Numbered from the stretch's first letter, positions 25,558 through 34,769 are shown. The stretch is 64,000 nt of DNA from Paenactinomyces guangxiensis (GCF_016055185.1 NZ_JAECVR010000016.1:1-64000); one strand, 5' to 3'. Numbers and translations: made by a program. Notes: generated by a model from the sequence alone, not told the origin.

Positions 25558-26841
25558 CTATACCCAACCGCGGAAGCGTGATGCTTCAGCCATTTTTCTT
25601 ACCCCAACCATGTAGGCAGCAAGACGCATATCAACCCGGCGGTTTTGCGAGGTCCGGTATACATTCTCGAATGCACGTACCATGATATCTTCAAGCTTTT
25701 GTTCCACTTCATCTTCAGACCAGTAATAACCCTGGTTGTTTTGCACCCATTCAAAATAAGAAACGGTTACTCCTCCGGCGCTGGCCAAAACATCCGGTAC
25801 CAGCAAAATACCGCGTTCATCCAGAATACGTGTCGCTTCCAGGGTGGTTGGACCATTGGCAGCTTCCACAACAATATCTGCACGAATACGATGGGCGTTT
25901 TTGGCAGTGATCTGGTTTTCAACAGCAGCGGGTACCAAAATATCGCACTCCAGCTCCAACAGCTCCTGGTTGGTAATCGTATCTTTAAACAGCTTGGTTA
26001 CCGTACCAAAAGAATCACGCCGGTCAAGCAAATAATCAATATCCAGACCATCCGGATCATGCAGGGCTCCATAGGCATCAGAGATTCCGATCACTTTGGC
26101 ACCGCTGTCATGCATGAATTTGGCCAAAAAGCTTCCGGCATTCCCAAATCCTTGAATGACCACCCGTGCCCCTTCCATGCTTAACCCCTTTTTCTTGGCA
26201 GCTTCACGGATCATCAGGGTCACTCCTTTGGCAGTCGCCGTTTCGCGGCCGCGGGAACCGCCGAGTACAAGTGGTTTACCCGTAATGAACCCTGGGGAAT
26301 CAAATTCGCGGATCCGGCTGTATTCGTCCATCATCCAGGCCATGATCTGCGAATTGGTAAAGACATCAGGGGCCGGTATATCCTTGGTTGGACCAACCAC
26401 CTGGCTGATCGCTCTTACATAGCCACGAGACAGGCGTTCCAATTCACGGAAGGACATATTGCGCGGATCACAGACGATCCCCCCTTTCCCTCCTCCATAG
26501 GGAAGATCAACAATACCTGCTTTCAAACTCATCCAAATTGACAGCGCTTTCACTTCCGATTCTGTGACATCCGGATGGAAGCGCACTCCACCTTTGGTAG
26601 GACCCACTGCATCGTTGTGCTGGGCCCGGTAGCCGGTAAAAACTTTTACTGTTCCATCATCCATGCGAACAGGGATCCGAACAGTTAAAACGCGAAGCGG
26701 TTCTTTTAATAAATTATAAACCGGGTCCGGATAGCCCAGCTTATCCAATGCTTTTTTAATCACAGTTTGAGTTGAAACCAGGACATCCAAATTTTCCTGC
26801 TCTTCCGGTTGATGACCCGTTGCAACTGATTGTTGTTCCAT
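25558..26841 (-). CDS. gudB: NAD-specific glutamate dehydrogenase
   Basis: GudB oxidises glutamate to 2-oxoglutarate and ammonium in catabolism. The 427-residue protein shows the glutamate-binding region GGVRFHP, the catalytic-lysine segment PYGGGKGGIVCDP, and the Rossmann motif VVIQGFGNAGSFLAK. The ATG at 26841 has gaggt at seven bases. The catalytic region shows no in-frame duplication of the kind that inactivates GudB in laboratory B. subtilis strains. Confidence 0.95.
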   Translation of the reverse strand: MEQQSVATGHQPEEQENLDVLVSTQTVIKKALDKLGYPDPVYNLLKEPLRVLTVRIPVRMDDGTVKVFTGYRAQHNDAVGPTKGGVRFHPDVTESEVKALSIWMSLKAGIVDLPYGGGKGGIVCDPRNMSFRELERLSRGYVRAISQVVGPTKDIPAPDVFTNSQIMAWMMDEYSRIREFDSPGFITGKPLVLGGSRGRETATAKGVTLMIREAAKKKGLSMEGARVVIQGFGNAGSFLAKFMHDSGAKVIGISDAYGALHDPDGLDIDYLLDRRDSFGTVTKLFKDTITNQELLELECDILVPAAVENQITAKNAHRIRADIVVEAANGPTTLEATRILDERGILLVPDVLASAGGVTVSYFEWVQNNQGYYWSEDEVEQKLEDIMVRAFENVYRTSQNRRVDMRLAAYMVGVRKMAEASRFRGWV

Positions 26842-27016
26842 CCTGACCACCTCAAAAAATATTCCTAGTAAAAATAGTTATTAATCCCTAAAAACACATT
26901 TCAGTATACAATATTAAACCTGATTTAGAGAACCTATTTTGGCCAATCTTTTTTTAAACGACGGAAACCGTAGTATAATAAGCTTGTATCCTACACACAG
27001 AAAGGACTCACCACTT

Positions 27017-27694
27017 ATGGTTAGCAAAATCATGTACATATTTGCTCACCCTGATGATGAAACCTTTACCTGCGGAGGAACAATCGCCCATTTCGCCGGT
27101 ACAGGATTCACTCGTCAAATTTTATATTGCGCCACGCACGGAGAAGCGAGTAAAACGGGAAACCCTCCGGTTTGTGCTCCCCACGAGTTAGGAAACACCC
27201 GCCGGGAGGAATTACAAAGAGCTGCCCGTATCCTGGGAATTGATCAACTGATTATTCGGGATTACGGAGACGGACGTTTAGATCACCAGCCATTTCTGGT
27301 ACTGGTGCAAGATATCCAGCATGTATTGGTGCGTGAGAATCCCGATCTCATTATCACCTTCCCGCCATCAGGTATTTCAGGCCACAAAGACCACAAAGTT
27401 ATCCAACAAGCAACTCTTGAAGCGGTGAGAAAAACCTCATTCCCTACCAAACTTTACTATATAGTTATACCAGAATCAATCGTTCATTTTTTGGGCCGTT
27501 CCGTTTCGGCCGTTCCCGACCGGTCGGTTTCCTTGAAAATAGATGTGACTCCCTATCGTGGAAAAATTGCAGATGCATTAAAACAGCATCGAAGCCAGCA
27601 TCTGTCCGTGGAAAAAGTGTTCCCCGGTGTTTTACAGGGAAAATTGGATCGATTGAGAACCCATGAATATTATCAGCTGGTCCTTGAGAGATAG
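27017..27694 (+). CDS. PIG-L family deacetylase, BshB2-like
   Basis: PIG-L enzymes are zinc-dependent N-acetylglucosamine deacetylases; BshB1/BshB2 deacetylate GlcNAc-malate in bacillithiol synthesis. The 225-residue protein has the metal site AHPDDE near residue 11 and the second metal motif SGHKDHKVI near residue 120. The ATG at 27017 follows aaagga; codons further upstream are not preceded by a ribosome site. The nearby ypdA also belongs to bacillithiol metabolism, which favours BshB2 over a chitin-type deacetylase, though this is inferred. Confidence 0.82.
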   Translation: MVSKIMYIFAHPDDETFTCGGTIAHFAGTGFTRQILYCATHGEASKTGNPPVCAPHELGNTRREELQRAARILGIDQLIIRDYGDGRLDHQPFLVLVQDIQHVLVRENPDLIITFPPSGISGHKDHKVIQQATLEAVRKTSFPTKLYYIVIPESIVHFLGRSVSAVPDRSVSLKIDVTPYRGKIADALKQHRSQHLSVEKVFPGVLQGKLDRLRTHEYYQLVLER

Positions 27695-27710
27695 CAGGGA
27701 ACATTAAAAC

Positions 27711-27737
27711 ACGCGCCACTTGAAGGCGCGTTTTATT
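27711..27737. terminator. Bidirectional terminator
   Basis: The stem acgcgcc/ggcgcgt (27711-27731) is flanked by aaaac on the left and tttattt on the right. It can stop both the PIG-L gene (plus) and the mecA-like gene (minus). Confidence 0.75.
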
Positions 27738-28331
27738 TCATCCAAAATATTTCACTATTTGGTTTATCGCGTTTATGGAGAAAATGGTCTTTCCGTATTC
27801 TTTCAAAAAAGGTTCCGTCGTTGTGGAAGCTTCTCCGTACTCAGATAAGATGGCAATTAAAGTTTCCAGGTGATCTGTTTTCAGATCTTCACCAAACACC
27901 AGATAGTAACCATTTCGGTAAGCGTAAACCCGCCCACCTTGTTTTATGAAAGATGTCATGCGCATCGCGGCCTGAATCAGATCTTCCAAGTCGTTAAAAC
28001 GGAAGATAATGTCGTCCGTTTCTTCCATAGTGACTTCCAACTCGTAGACATCTTCTTCTGGTTCAAGGTCATCATGCTCCACCTTTGGAACCCGACCACG
28101 GGTGACTACGACAACCATCCCTTGTGCAGGTAGCGCAAACACTTCGACCGCGACGGGTCCCACAACTTCAAATCCCAGTTCCTGATATGCATGTTCCATC
28201 ATATCATTGAATAACTCATGAACTTTGGGGATATCACGCCACATATCATCCTTCTCAATCCCGCGATCAACCAGATCGTCTAAGGTTAAAAAGAAGCGGA
28301 TTTTATCTCCCCCTAGACGCTCGACACGCAT
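27738..28331 (-). CDS. MecA/YpbH family adaptor protein
   Basis: Adaptors of this family deliver substrates to the ClpC ATPase (in B. subtilis, MecA targets ComK and others). The 197-residue protein has the N-terminal substrate-binding domain (MRVERLGGDKIRFFLTLDDL), an acidic linker (HDDLEPEEDVYELEVTMEETDD, 22 residues rich in D and E), and the C-terminal ClpC-binding domain (FRFNDLEDLIQAAMRM). Its position near gudB resembles B. subtilis ypbH, the mecA paralogue. Which paralogue it is cannot be settled from this window. Confidence 0.88.
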   Translation of the reverse strand: MRVERLGGDKIRFFLTLDDLVDRGIEKDDMWRDIPKVHELFNDMMEHAYQELGFEVVGPVAVEVFALPAQGMVVVVTRGRVPKVEHDDLEPEEDVYELEVTMEETDDIIFRFNDLEDLIQAAMRMTSFIKQGGRVYAYRNGYYLVFGEDLKTDHLETLIAILSEYGEASTTTEPFLKEYGKTIFSINAINQIVKYFG

Positions 28332-28349
28332 GGCTTACCCTCCCTCGCT

Positions 28350-28409
28350 GGAGACCTCCCATATCATTGTATGTGACGCAAGATATTTGCGTTACGTCGT
28401 ACAGTCTCC
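28350..28409 (-). repeat. Long imperfect inverted repeat upstream of the mecA-like gene
   Basis: An outer arm ggagac (28350-28355) pairs with gtctcc (28404-28409), and an inner arm acgcaa pairs with ttgcgt around gatat. On the minus strand it lies 18 bases upstream of the mecA-like start and has no T tail, so it would be a leader structure rather than a normal terminator. Confidence 0.45.
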
Positions 28410-28511
28410 ATTTTTCTTTCTACCCTTATGATACATGAATAGGAGATGAAAGGAAATACAAAAAGATTGCTAACCGTTGTATGTAATTCAACAAAGTAAC
28501 TCTTTACAGTT

Positions 28512-28919
28512 TTAAACCGTTGATGAAGGGAAATCAGCCGCTTTCTTTTGTTTTTTTCTCCATTTTCGGCTCTCTCTCATGGCCAACAGCAAAAAAACTA
28601 TGGCTGCGTGAACCGTCAAAAAAATCATACAATAAGTAATCACCAGGACAAAAGCCCCGGCCCAAACGCCCAGAATGCGCTTTTTCTTTTCTTTCCAGGT
28701 GACCGGTATTTCACAGAGTAAAGAAACGATTTTTCTGATCCAGTGGGCAGAAACTGACATTGCGAGAAAAAGAAAACTGAGTGACAGCAGGTAATCAATA
28801 TTGAGATATGCCCAAATCTGATGGTGAAACTGCAAAAAGTAGGTTTCCGGAAACCACAGAATCGCAGCAGACGCAAAAAGGAACGCCAAAAGGAGACCAC
28901 CCCATGGTGAACTTTTCAT
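28512..28919 (-). CDS. YpbF-like membrane protein
   Basis: This 135-residue protein has four hydrophobic segments (residues 8-25, 38-58, 85-105, 105-120) and a basic C-terminus with KKQKK. In size, topology and place in the gudB-ypbD region it resembles B. subtilis YpbF (DUF2663). The ATG at 28919 has aaggtgg at seven bases; an ATG at 28937 would overlap the upstream stop. Function unknown. Confidence 0.65.
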   Translation of the reverse strand: MKSSPWGGLLLAFLFASAAILWFPETYFLQFHHQIWAYLNIDYLLSLSFLFLAMSVSAHWIRKIVSLLCEIPVTWKEKKKRILGVWAGAFVLVITYCMIFLTVHAAIVFLLLAMRESRKWRKKQKKAADFPSSTV

Positions 28920-28933
28920 CCTCTGCCCACCTT

Positions 28934-29509
28934 TCATCCATCAGTCAAATAGCGGAAGTACAATCCCAGCAAAAAATCAACCAGCCAGTGTGCGACAATC
29001 GCAGGAGCCAGTGTACCCGACCACTGAACGAGCCAGCCAAATACCAGGCTGATCACACCGACCATCAATACGAGCAGCCATTGGCGTAAATATCTGGTGT
29101 GTACAAGTACAAATAACAAACTGGCCCACCAGATCCCCAGCCAGTGTTGTACCACCCCGCGAAAAAACATCTCCTCAACCAGTGCAGCAATCAGCGATAT
29201 GAAAAAAATATGAATAAAGGAACGATGTTTAAATAAGAGACGATTTATTCCCCCGTCATCAAACCACCGCTCAGGCACAATCCGGGCCAGAAGGAGATCA
29301 GCCGCTACAATAGCCAGACCCGTAATTCCTCCCCATATCCACATATGTATGTTACCCAGACCAAAGTATCCCCAGTTTAGGTTCCCCTGCCACCACAACA
29401 GCGGCAGAGCGATTACCAGGAGACCTAATTGGGTAAGATAAAAGCTGACTAATACCTGTTTTTCTGTAATAGATAGTGGGGGAGCCGTATCTTTCTTTGG
29501 TTCATTCAT
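28934..29509 (-). CDS. CPBP family intramembrane glutamic protease (YpbD-like)
   Basis: This 191-residue multi-pass protein belongs to the CPBP (Abi, CAAX-like) protease family. The three active-site motifs are present: EEMFFRG (EExxxR) near residue 111, FVLVHTRY, and HWLVDFLLG near the C-terminus. It likely cleaves within the membrane; the substrate is unknown. The ATG follows aaaggag. The downstream ypbF-like gene is closely spaced. Confidence 0.88.
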   Translation of the reverse strand: MNEPKKDTAPPLSITEKQVLVSFYLTQLGLLVIALPLLWWQGNLNWGYFGLGNIHMWIWGGITGLAIVAADLLLARIVPERWFDDGGINRLLFKHRSFIHIFFISLIAALVEEMFFRGVVQHWLGIWWASLLFVLVHTRYLRQWLLVLMVGVISLVFGWLVQWSGTLAPAIVAHWLVDFLLGLYFRYLTDG

Positions 29510-29607
29510 CGGTAACCTTCTCCTTTATATTCACAGCCGTCTTTGCTCCTTGCATTTCTATACATTTCGTTCTACAATGAGTTTTGGAAGTGGACTTAGC
29601 TCTCTAG

Positions 29608-29847
<240 letters not shown>

Positions 29848-29856
29848 TCATATGTC

Positions 29857-29896
29857 AAAAAAAGCTGCTCAGCTCATTGGTCTGAGTAGCTTTTTT
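29857..29896. terminator. Bidirectional terminator
   Basis: A long stem aaaaaagctgctcag/ctgagtagctttttt separates the convergent ferredoxin and rhodanese genes. Confidence 0.85.
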
Positions 29897-29947
29897 CGTG
29901 AAAGCAGCATCTAAAGAAGAATGGGTACCGGGCAAGAATTGATTCAC

Positions 29948-30292
29948 TCACTCTGACTCCCGTTGATCCAAATACAGGCTGATCTCGGCGATCCCTCCGT
30001 CTACGTTGACAACATCCGTGAAACCATTGTGCAATAAATAGTTGGCAGCATGGAGGCTGCGGATCCCGTGAGCGCAAAGCAGATAGGTTTTTTTCTGTTG
30101 ATCAATTTCGCTTAGCCGTTCAGGAAGCGTGTTTAAAGGGATCAGTTTGCTCCCGGATAAGTGATAAATCTCCCATTCTTCCGGTTCCCGGACATCAATC
30201 ACCTGGACTTCAGCGGGGTCAAAGTCTCTGTTCTTGTACTTACAGGCAAACTCTTCAGCACAGATATGGTATTTTTTTTGGTTTTCAGCCAA
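29948..30292 (-). CDS. Rhodanese-like sulfurtransferase
   Basis: This single rhodanese domain has 114 residues, with the N-terminal VIDVREPEEWEIYHLSGS and the active-site loop LLCAHGIRS holding the catalytic cysteine. Such proteins carry persulfide sulfur; the acceptor here is unknown. The start is TTG at 30292 with aaggag eight bases upstream. Confidence 0.88.
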   Translation of the reverse strand: MAENQKKYHICAEEFACKYKNRDFDPAEVQVIDVREPEEWEIYHLSGSKLIPLNTLPERLSEIDQQKKTYLLCAHGIRSLHAANYLLHNGFTDVVNVDGGIAEISLYLDQRESE

Positions 30293-30386
30293 TGTTGTAA
30301 CTCCTTCATTTTTTCTTTCAGTCTAACATATTCTACTTTTTATTTGCGCGGAGCGGAGAAACTGACTACAATGTGAATGTAGATGT

Positions 30387-30412
30387 TTCGGCCGAATAGT
30401 TTTTTGGCCGAA
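30387..30412 (+). promoter_or_regulatory. Hairpin in the ppa leader
   Basis: The seven-bp arms ttcggcc and ggccgaa enclose gaatagttttttt. It lies 35 bases upstream of the ppa start. It may be an operator, an attenuator-like structure, or chance. Confidence 0.35.
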
Positions 30413-30446
30413 CCGTCCCTTACATAGGATTGAAGGAGGAGCAAAC

Positions 30447-30941
30447 ATGTCCAAAGAGCTCATTGTTGATGCTTTTATCGAGATTCCGACAGGCAGTCAA
30501 AACAAATACGAATATGATAAGGAAAATGGTGCATTCCGCTTGGACCGTGTACTTTATTCCCCGATGCACTATCCAACCGAATACGGCTACCTGGAAGGAA
30601 CCCTGGCTGAAGACGGAGATCCCCTGGATATTCTCGTTTTAACCACTTTCCCCACCTTCCCCGGTTGTGTGATCAGCAGTCGTGTGATTGGTGTACTCCT
30701 TATGTCTGATGACAAGGGAAAAGATGAAAAACTGCTGGCCGTCCCGGTTGACGACCCGCGTTTTAACGAAGTGAAATCCCTTGATGATGTCGCTCCACAC
30801 ATCCTGAAAGAAATTGAACACTTCTTTCAGGTGTACAAGGATCTTGAAAACAAAGAAACCAGGATCGAAGGCTGGAAAGATGCAGAGTTTGCCGAAAAGT
30901 TATATGATGAGTGCCTGACACGTTACCAGGAGAATAAGTGA
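30447..30941 (+). CDS. ppa: Inorganic pyrophosphatase, class I
   Basis: This enzyme hydrolyses pyrophosphate and pulls biosynthetic reactions forward. The 164-residue protein has the active-site blocks FIEIPTGSQNKYEYDK, HYPTEYGYLEGTL and the metal motif EDGDPLDILVL. This is the class I family; B. subtilis uses the unrelated manganese class II enzyme PpaC, so this is a lineage difference. A strong aaggagga precedes the ATG. Confidence 0.95.
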   Translation: MSKELIVDAFIEIPTGSQNKYEYDKENGAFRLDRVLYSPMHYPTEYGYLEGTLAEDGDPLDILVLTTFPTFPGCVISSRVIGVLLMSDDKGKDEKLLAVPVDDPRFNEVKSLDDVAPHILKEIEHFFQVYKDLENKETRIEGWKDAEFAEKLYDECLTRYQENK

Positions 30942-30952
30942 ATATCAGAGTG

Positions 30953-30980
30953 AAACCCTGCTCAATCGGCAGGGTTTTTA
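30953..30980 (+). terminator. Terminator of ppa
   Basis: The stem aaccctgc/gcagggtt with loop tcaatcg is followed by a short T run on the plus strand. Confidence 0.75.
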
Positions 30981-31018
30981 TCTTTATCCGTTTGCTGTCC
31001 AACCCGGTTTCAGCATTC

Positions 31019-33163
31019 CTATTCTTTGCTTATGAGACCCAATTGCCGGGATAACTCATAATGCAGCGTCAGCGTATGATCATGAAACCGGACCAGAACT
31101 TTACGTCCCGGTGCTACTCCTTCGATTGAAGTAATCCGGATAACGGCCCCTTTGCCAAACCTATTATGAATCAAATGCATTCCCGGAGAAACTTCCTCTT
31201 TGGCAAAGCGCATCTGGGGCTGAGAGGTTAACGTTTTTTTGGGCGTTGACTTTCTTAACTCCGATATTTCATTCACGCTTTGAATCTGTTGACAGAATGA
31301 ATCGACAGCTCCGCCGTACCCGATTTCCCGGGCAAAAGGGGAGATCCCCACTCGTTTTCCCTGCCTCTCTTTACTGATTGACAGGTAAAGTTCACTTTTC
31401 GCACGGGTAATTCCTACATAGAGCAATCTTCTTTCTTCCTCCCAGGCAGCTCTTTTTCGGCTTTCAGGCACTTGTAAGCTGCGCCTGTGAGGAAGCACCA
31501 TCGCATGAAGGCCAATCAAAAAGACACGGTCAAATTCAAGCCCTTTTGCTTTATGTAATGTCATCAGCTTCACTTGAGGTGATTGCTCATTATTTTTCAC
31601 CATTTGATTTACCTTTTCCGCGTGCATGAGCAATGCTTGTCCGTCTGAACAGTGTTCTGCCGCCAGAAGGAGTTCATCCACAGGCTCAGATACCAGGTCA
31701 CGGTCATTCCCTGTCTCTTCCGCATACTTCTCAAGATACCGGCTATATCCAATCATCTCACAGATGTAGCGGACAGCCCGGACGGCACTAAATCGACGGA
31801 TCGTTGGAACCATCTCTCGCAATTCGTTTAAATAGTGGATTTGATACGTTTCCAGACATGGCAACTCCGGCAGTACTTCCAATACCGTCCTCCCCGATTT
31901 ACGGGCCAGAGCCCAGCCGGCTTCAACCCATCCCTCACCAAACAAATAGCGCTTTGGCTTGTTGATAATACGGATCAACGCGTCCAGGTCGTTTGGATTG
32001 AATGCCAATTGAATATAGGCGAGTATATCCTGCACCTGCCAGCGGCGATAGAAAGAAAGATCTCCTGTAGAAACGGAAAAGGGAATATCTTTCCGAACCA
32101 ATGCGTCAATAAGCGCTCTTGCCTGGGTAGAAGTGCGGTACAAAACAGCTGTTTCCATCCCATCCCGGAGGCGGGCCAGGATCTGTTCCGCCTCCTGCTC
32201 CTCATTTTCCGGATCCATCCATTGGACAGGCAGCCCCCGTGTACCCGTTCCAGCCCGCGGTTTAGACTGACGCATCCGATTATGTTGTATCAGCTGATCC
32301 GCCAGACGGATAATCTCATCAGTCGAGCGGTAATTGACCGAGAGCACAATTTGCCTGAGCTCCGGGAAATCTTGTTTCAGCTGCAACATAAAAGAAGGAT
32401 CACTTCCGCGAAAGCCGTAGATAGACTGGTCGTCGTCGCCCACTGCGAACAATCTGCGGTGCCTTTGCGTCAATTTTAGCAAAATGTGGTATTGAATGAA
32501 ATTGATATCCTGAAATTCGTCTACCAGTAAATGCTGAAAACGCTCTTGCCATTCTGACAGAGTCCTTGAATGCTGGCACTTGTGGTAGAATGCTAACAGA
32601 ATATCATCATAGTCCCATAATCCAGCCGCCCTTTTCTTCTCTTCGTATGCCATATAGAGATCCCGAAACAGGATATTTTTCTCCTTTTGTACCTTCATCC
32701 GGTCGGGGAGGATAATATTTCCCTTACAAAGGCTAATTTGATTAAGAAAAGTAGATACTGTCTCATCATCCACCGGCTGTCCCCTTTCCTCAAGGAACTG
32801 GCGCATCCACCGGGTTTGCTGCACTCCCGAAAGGAGAGGGTAAACCTGTTCTCCCGCATCCCTGAGCATCATTAAAAAAAGGGAGTGAAAGGTACCTATC
32901 GCCAATTTATGTACTTTGTCAGGCAAAATCTGAGCAAGGCGCTCTTTCATCTCTTTGGCGGCCGCCCGGGTAAACGTAACAACCATCAGCTGATGAGCCG
33001 GGGTTCCCCGGTTCAGCAAATAGAGAACCCGCCGGGTTAACACAGTCGTTTTGCCGCTGCCCGGTCCGGCAAAAACAACAGTAGGTTGTTCCGGGGCAGT
33101 TACCGCTCTTTGTTGATCTTCATTTAAACCGGCCAGCAACAGATGAACAGGAGAAATTTCCAG
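31019..33163 (-). CDS. UvrD/PcrA-like SF1 DNA helicase
   Basis: This 3'-5' superfamily 1A helicase has Walker A FAGPGSGKTT (residues 31-40), Walker B LLVDEFQD, motif III GDDDQSIYGFRG, motif IV-like VNYRST, motif V TLHKAKGLEFDRVF and motif VI LLYVGITRAK. The C-terminal tail with NRFGKGAVI resembles the PcrA C-terminus. A very strong ggagggaggggg lies just before a CTG at 33163, so that rare start is suggested. TTG codons further upstream (to 33196) have weaker sites. It is divergent from the T-box unit. Whether it replaces PcrA or is an extra paralogue is unknown. Confidence 0.88.
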   Translation of the reverse strand: MEISPVHLLLAGLNEDQQRAVTAPEQPTVVFAGPGSGKTTVLTRRVLYLLNRGTPAHQLMVVTFTRAAAKEMKERLAQILPDKVHKLAIGTFHSLFLMMLRDAGEQVYPLLSGVQQTRWMRQFLEERGQPVDDETVSTFLNQISLCKGNIILPDRMKVQKEKNILFRDLYMAYEEKKRAAGLWDYDDILLAFYHKCQHSRTLSEWQERFQHLLVDEFQDINFIQYHILLKLTQRHRRLFAVGDDDQSIYGFRGSDPSFMLQLKQDFPELRQIVLSVNYRSTDEIIRLADQLIQHNRMRQSKPRAGTGTRGLPVQWMDPENEEQEAEQILARLRDGMETAVLYRTSTQARALIDALVRKDIPFSVSTGDLSFYRRWQVQDILAYIQLAFNPNDLDALIRIINKPKRYLFGEGWVEAGWALARKSGRTVLEVLPELPCLETYQIHYLNELREMVPTIRRFSAVRAVRYICEMIGYSRYLEKYAEETGNDRDLVSEPVDELLLAAEHCSDGQALLMHAEKVNQMVKNNEQSPQVKLMTLHKAKGLEFDRVFLIGLHAMVLPHRRSLQVPESRKRAAWEEERRLLYVGITRAKSELYLSISKERQGKRVGISPFAREIGYGGAVDSFCQQIQSVNEISELRKSTPKKTLTSQPQMRFAKEEVSPGMHLIHNRFGKGAVIRITSIEGVAPGRKVLVRFHDHTLTLHYELSRQLGLISKE

Positions 33164-33266
33164 ATGATCCCCCTCCCTCCAAAAGATCAATATCAATTGT
33201 CGCCAATCCTATGTTAACATAACCTCATTTCCTTCACGCAAGAGCAATTTCCGAACATTTTTCATG

Positions 33267-33295
33267 TTGACACATGAATCGTTCCATGTTAGAGT
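33267..33295 (+). promoter_or_regulatory. Sigma-A promoter of the T-box serA operon
   Basis: TTGACA (33267-33272), a 17-base spacer and TAGAGT (33290-33295) lie immediately before the T-box leader. Confidence 0.65.
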
Positions 33296-33309
33296 AATTA
33301 GCAAATTTT

Positions 33310-33590
33310 AAGTATAAAACGATGATGGAGCCAAACATCAGATGTTGAACTCACAGAGAGCCGATAGTTGCTGAGAATCGGCAGTTTGACCGATGTGGAG
33401 CACTCCGGAGTGACTGGCTGAAAGCTTTGGAAGCGAGTAGGCAAGTACGGTAGAGCCGTTATCCAGGGTCTGTAGATTTGGACCCGTCGAGGTTATTGGC
33501 GTGAGCCAGTAACGAATGAGGGTGGCACCACGAAACCTTTCGTCCCTCACCTGCCGGATGGCTGGTGTGTGGAGGAAAGGTTTTTTATTT
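33310..33590 (+). promoter_or_regulatory. T-box riboswitch leader, probably serine (AGC)
   Basis: The 3' part contains the T-box core agggtggcaccacg (about 33519-33532) followed by a terminator whose arms aacctttc/gaaaggtt run into ttttttattt. The 5' part folds as stem I: GTTGAAC (33344-33350) pairs with GTTTGAC (33384-33390), and agagag plus the hairpin ccgat/atcgg lie between them. GGAG (33327-33330) pairs with CTCC (33403-33406). This leaves an internal loop whose 3' side reads TGG-AGC-A, so AGC at 33399-33401, followed by A, is the likely specifier. Serine agrees with the downstream serA operon. Confidence 0.85.
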
Positions 33591-33611
33591 GAGATGAGGA
33601 GGTATTTCACC

Positions 33612-34769
33612 ATGTCTTTTGCTGAAAAATTTCATTTACGAATTCCCGGGCCAACTCCAATCCCTCCACGAATTCAACAAGCGATGGCACACCCGATGAT
33701 CGGGCATCGCAGCGGTGAGGCCTCCCGGCTGATTACCGAGTGCAGCGAACGCCTCAAAAAAATCTTTGGCACTGAGCAACATCCGCTCCTGTTGAGCAGC
33801 AGTGGGACTTCAGCCTTAGAAGCCGCAGTTGTCAATACAGTCGCCCCCGGCGAGGAAGCGATTGTCGTTGTTACGGGAGCATTTGGAGACCGCTTTGCCA
33901 AAATCGTAGAAAAATACGGATACATTTGCCATCGGTTGGATATTCCCTGGGGACAGGCATGCGATCCGGAACTTTTAAAATCTTTCATCGAGGAACATCC
34001 CCACGCCAGGGCGGTCTTTTTTACCTATTGTGAAACATCTACCGGCGTGTTAAACCCTATCGGCGAACTGTCACGGGTTGTCCGTGAGCATTCCGATGCT
34101 CTGGTGATTGTTGACGCGGTCAGCTGCCTGGGAGCAGTGCCCAGCCGTATGGATGAATGGGGAATTGATCTTATGGTGACAGGTTCACAAAAAGCGCTTA
34201 TGCTCCCCCCGGGGCTTGCTTTTGCCGCCGTAAGCGAACGCGCCTGGACAACGATTGAAAAGAACCCCGGGCCGCGATTTTATCTGGATTTGCCCGCATA
34301 CCGCAAAAATCTTGAAAAAGGGACCACTCCCTTCACTCCGGCCGTCTCCTTGCTGTTCGGCTTGAAAGAAGCGTTGAACATGTTGGATGAGGAAGGGTTA
34401 GAAAATGTGATCAAACGGCATGAGCTCTTAAAAGAGATGACCCGTGCCGGTATCCGGGCCCTTGGGTTAGAACTGATGGCCCGGGATCAAGATGCTTCAC
34501 CAACCGTTACATCCATTCATGGAGGAGCGGGTAAATGGGAATCAGAAGAGCTGCGCAAGGCCCTTCGCCAACTTCAGGTAGTTGTAGCGGGAGGCCAACA
34601 ACACCTGAAAGGGAAGATCTTCCGCATCGGCCACATGGGTTATTGTGATGCTTTGGATATTTTTACAACCCTGTCGGCTCTGGAACTGGCACTTCATCAA
34701 ACCGGGGTTCCCGTTGAACTGGGAGCCGGAGTAAAAGCGGCACAGGAGGTATATTTGACTCATGTATAA
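33612..34769 (+). CDS. Class V aminotransferase (serine/phosphoserine type)
   Basis: This PLP enzyme of the alanine-glyoxylate/serine-pyruvate aminotransferase group has 385 residues. The start is RIPGPTPIPP, the middle is VIVDAVSCLGAVP, and the PLP lysine is in MVTGSQKALMLPPG. It overlaps serA by eight bases and is under a serine-type T-box. It therefore probably performs the 3-phosphohydroxypyruvate transamination normally done by SerC; this role is inferred from context. The ATG follows gaggagg. Confidence 0.88.
   Translation: MSFAEKFHLRIPGPTPIPPRIQQAMAHPMIGHRSGEASRLITECSERLKKIFGTEQHPLLLSSSGTSALEAAVVNTVAPGEEAIVVVTGAFGDRFAKIVEKYGYICHRLDIPWGQACDPELLKSFIEEHPHARAVFFTYCETSTGVLNPIGELSRVVREHSDALVIVDAVSCLGAVPSRMDEWGIDLMVTGSQKALMLPPGLAFAAVSERAWTTIEKNPGPRFYLDLPAYRKNLEKGTTPFTPAVSLLFGLKEALNMLDEEGLENVIKRHELLKEMTRAGIRALGLELMARDQDASPTVTSIHGGAGKWESEELRKALRQLQVVVAGGQQHLKGKIFRIGHMGYCDALDIFTTLSALELALHQTGVPVELGAGVKAAQEVYLTHV

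Noticed and set aside
28443-28500. 17-codon plus-strand frame (MKGNTKRLL...) with aggag next to its ATG
   Set aside because: The Shine-Dalgarno is too close to the ATG and no terminator or conservation supports it.
31835-32479. Plus-strand frame of 214 codons
   Set aside because: It is antisense to the PcrA-like helicase, whose motifs are unmistakable; no independent evidence for coding.
33310-33613. Minus-strand frame of about 91 codons across the T-box
   Set aside because: The sequence is explained by conserved RNA structure on the plus strand.
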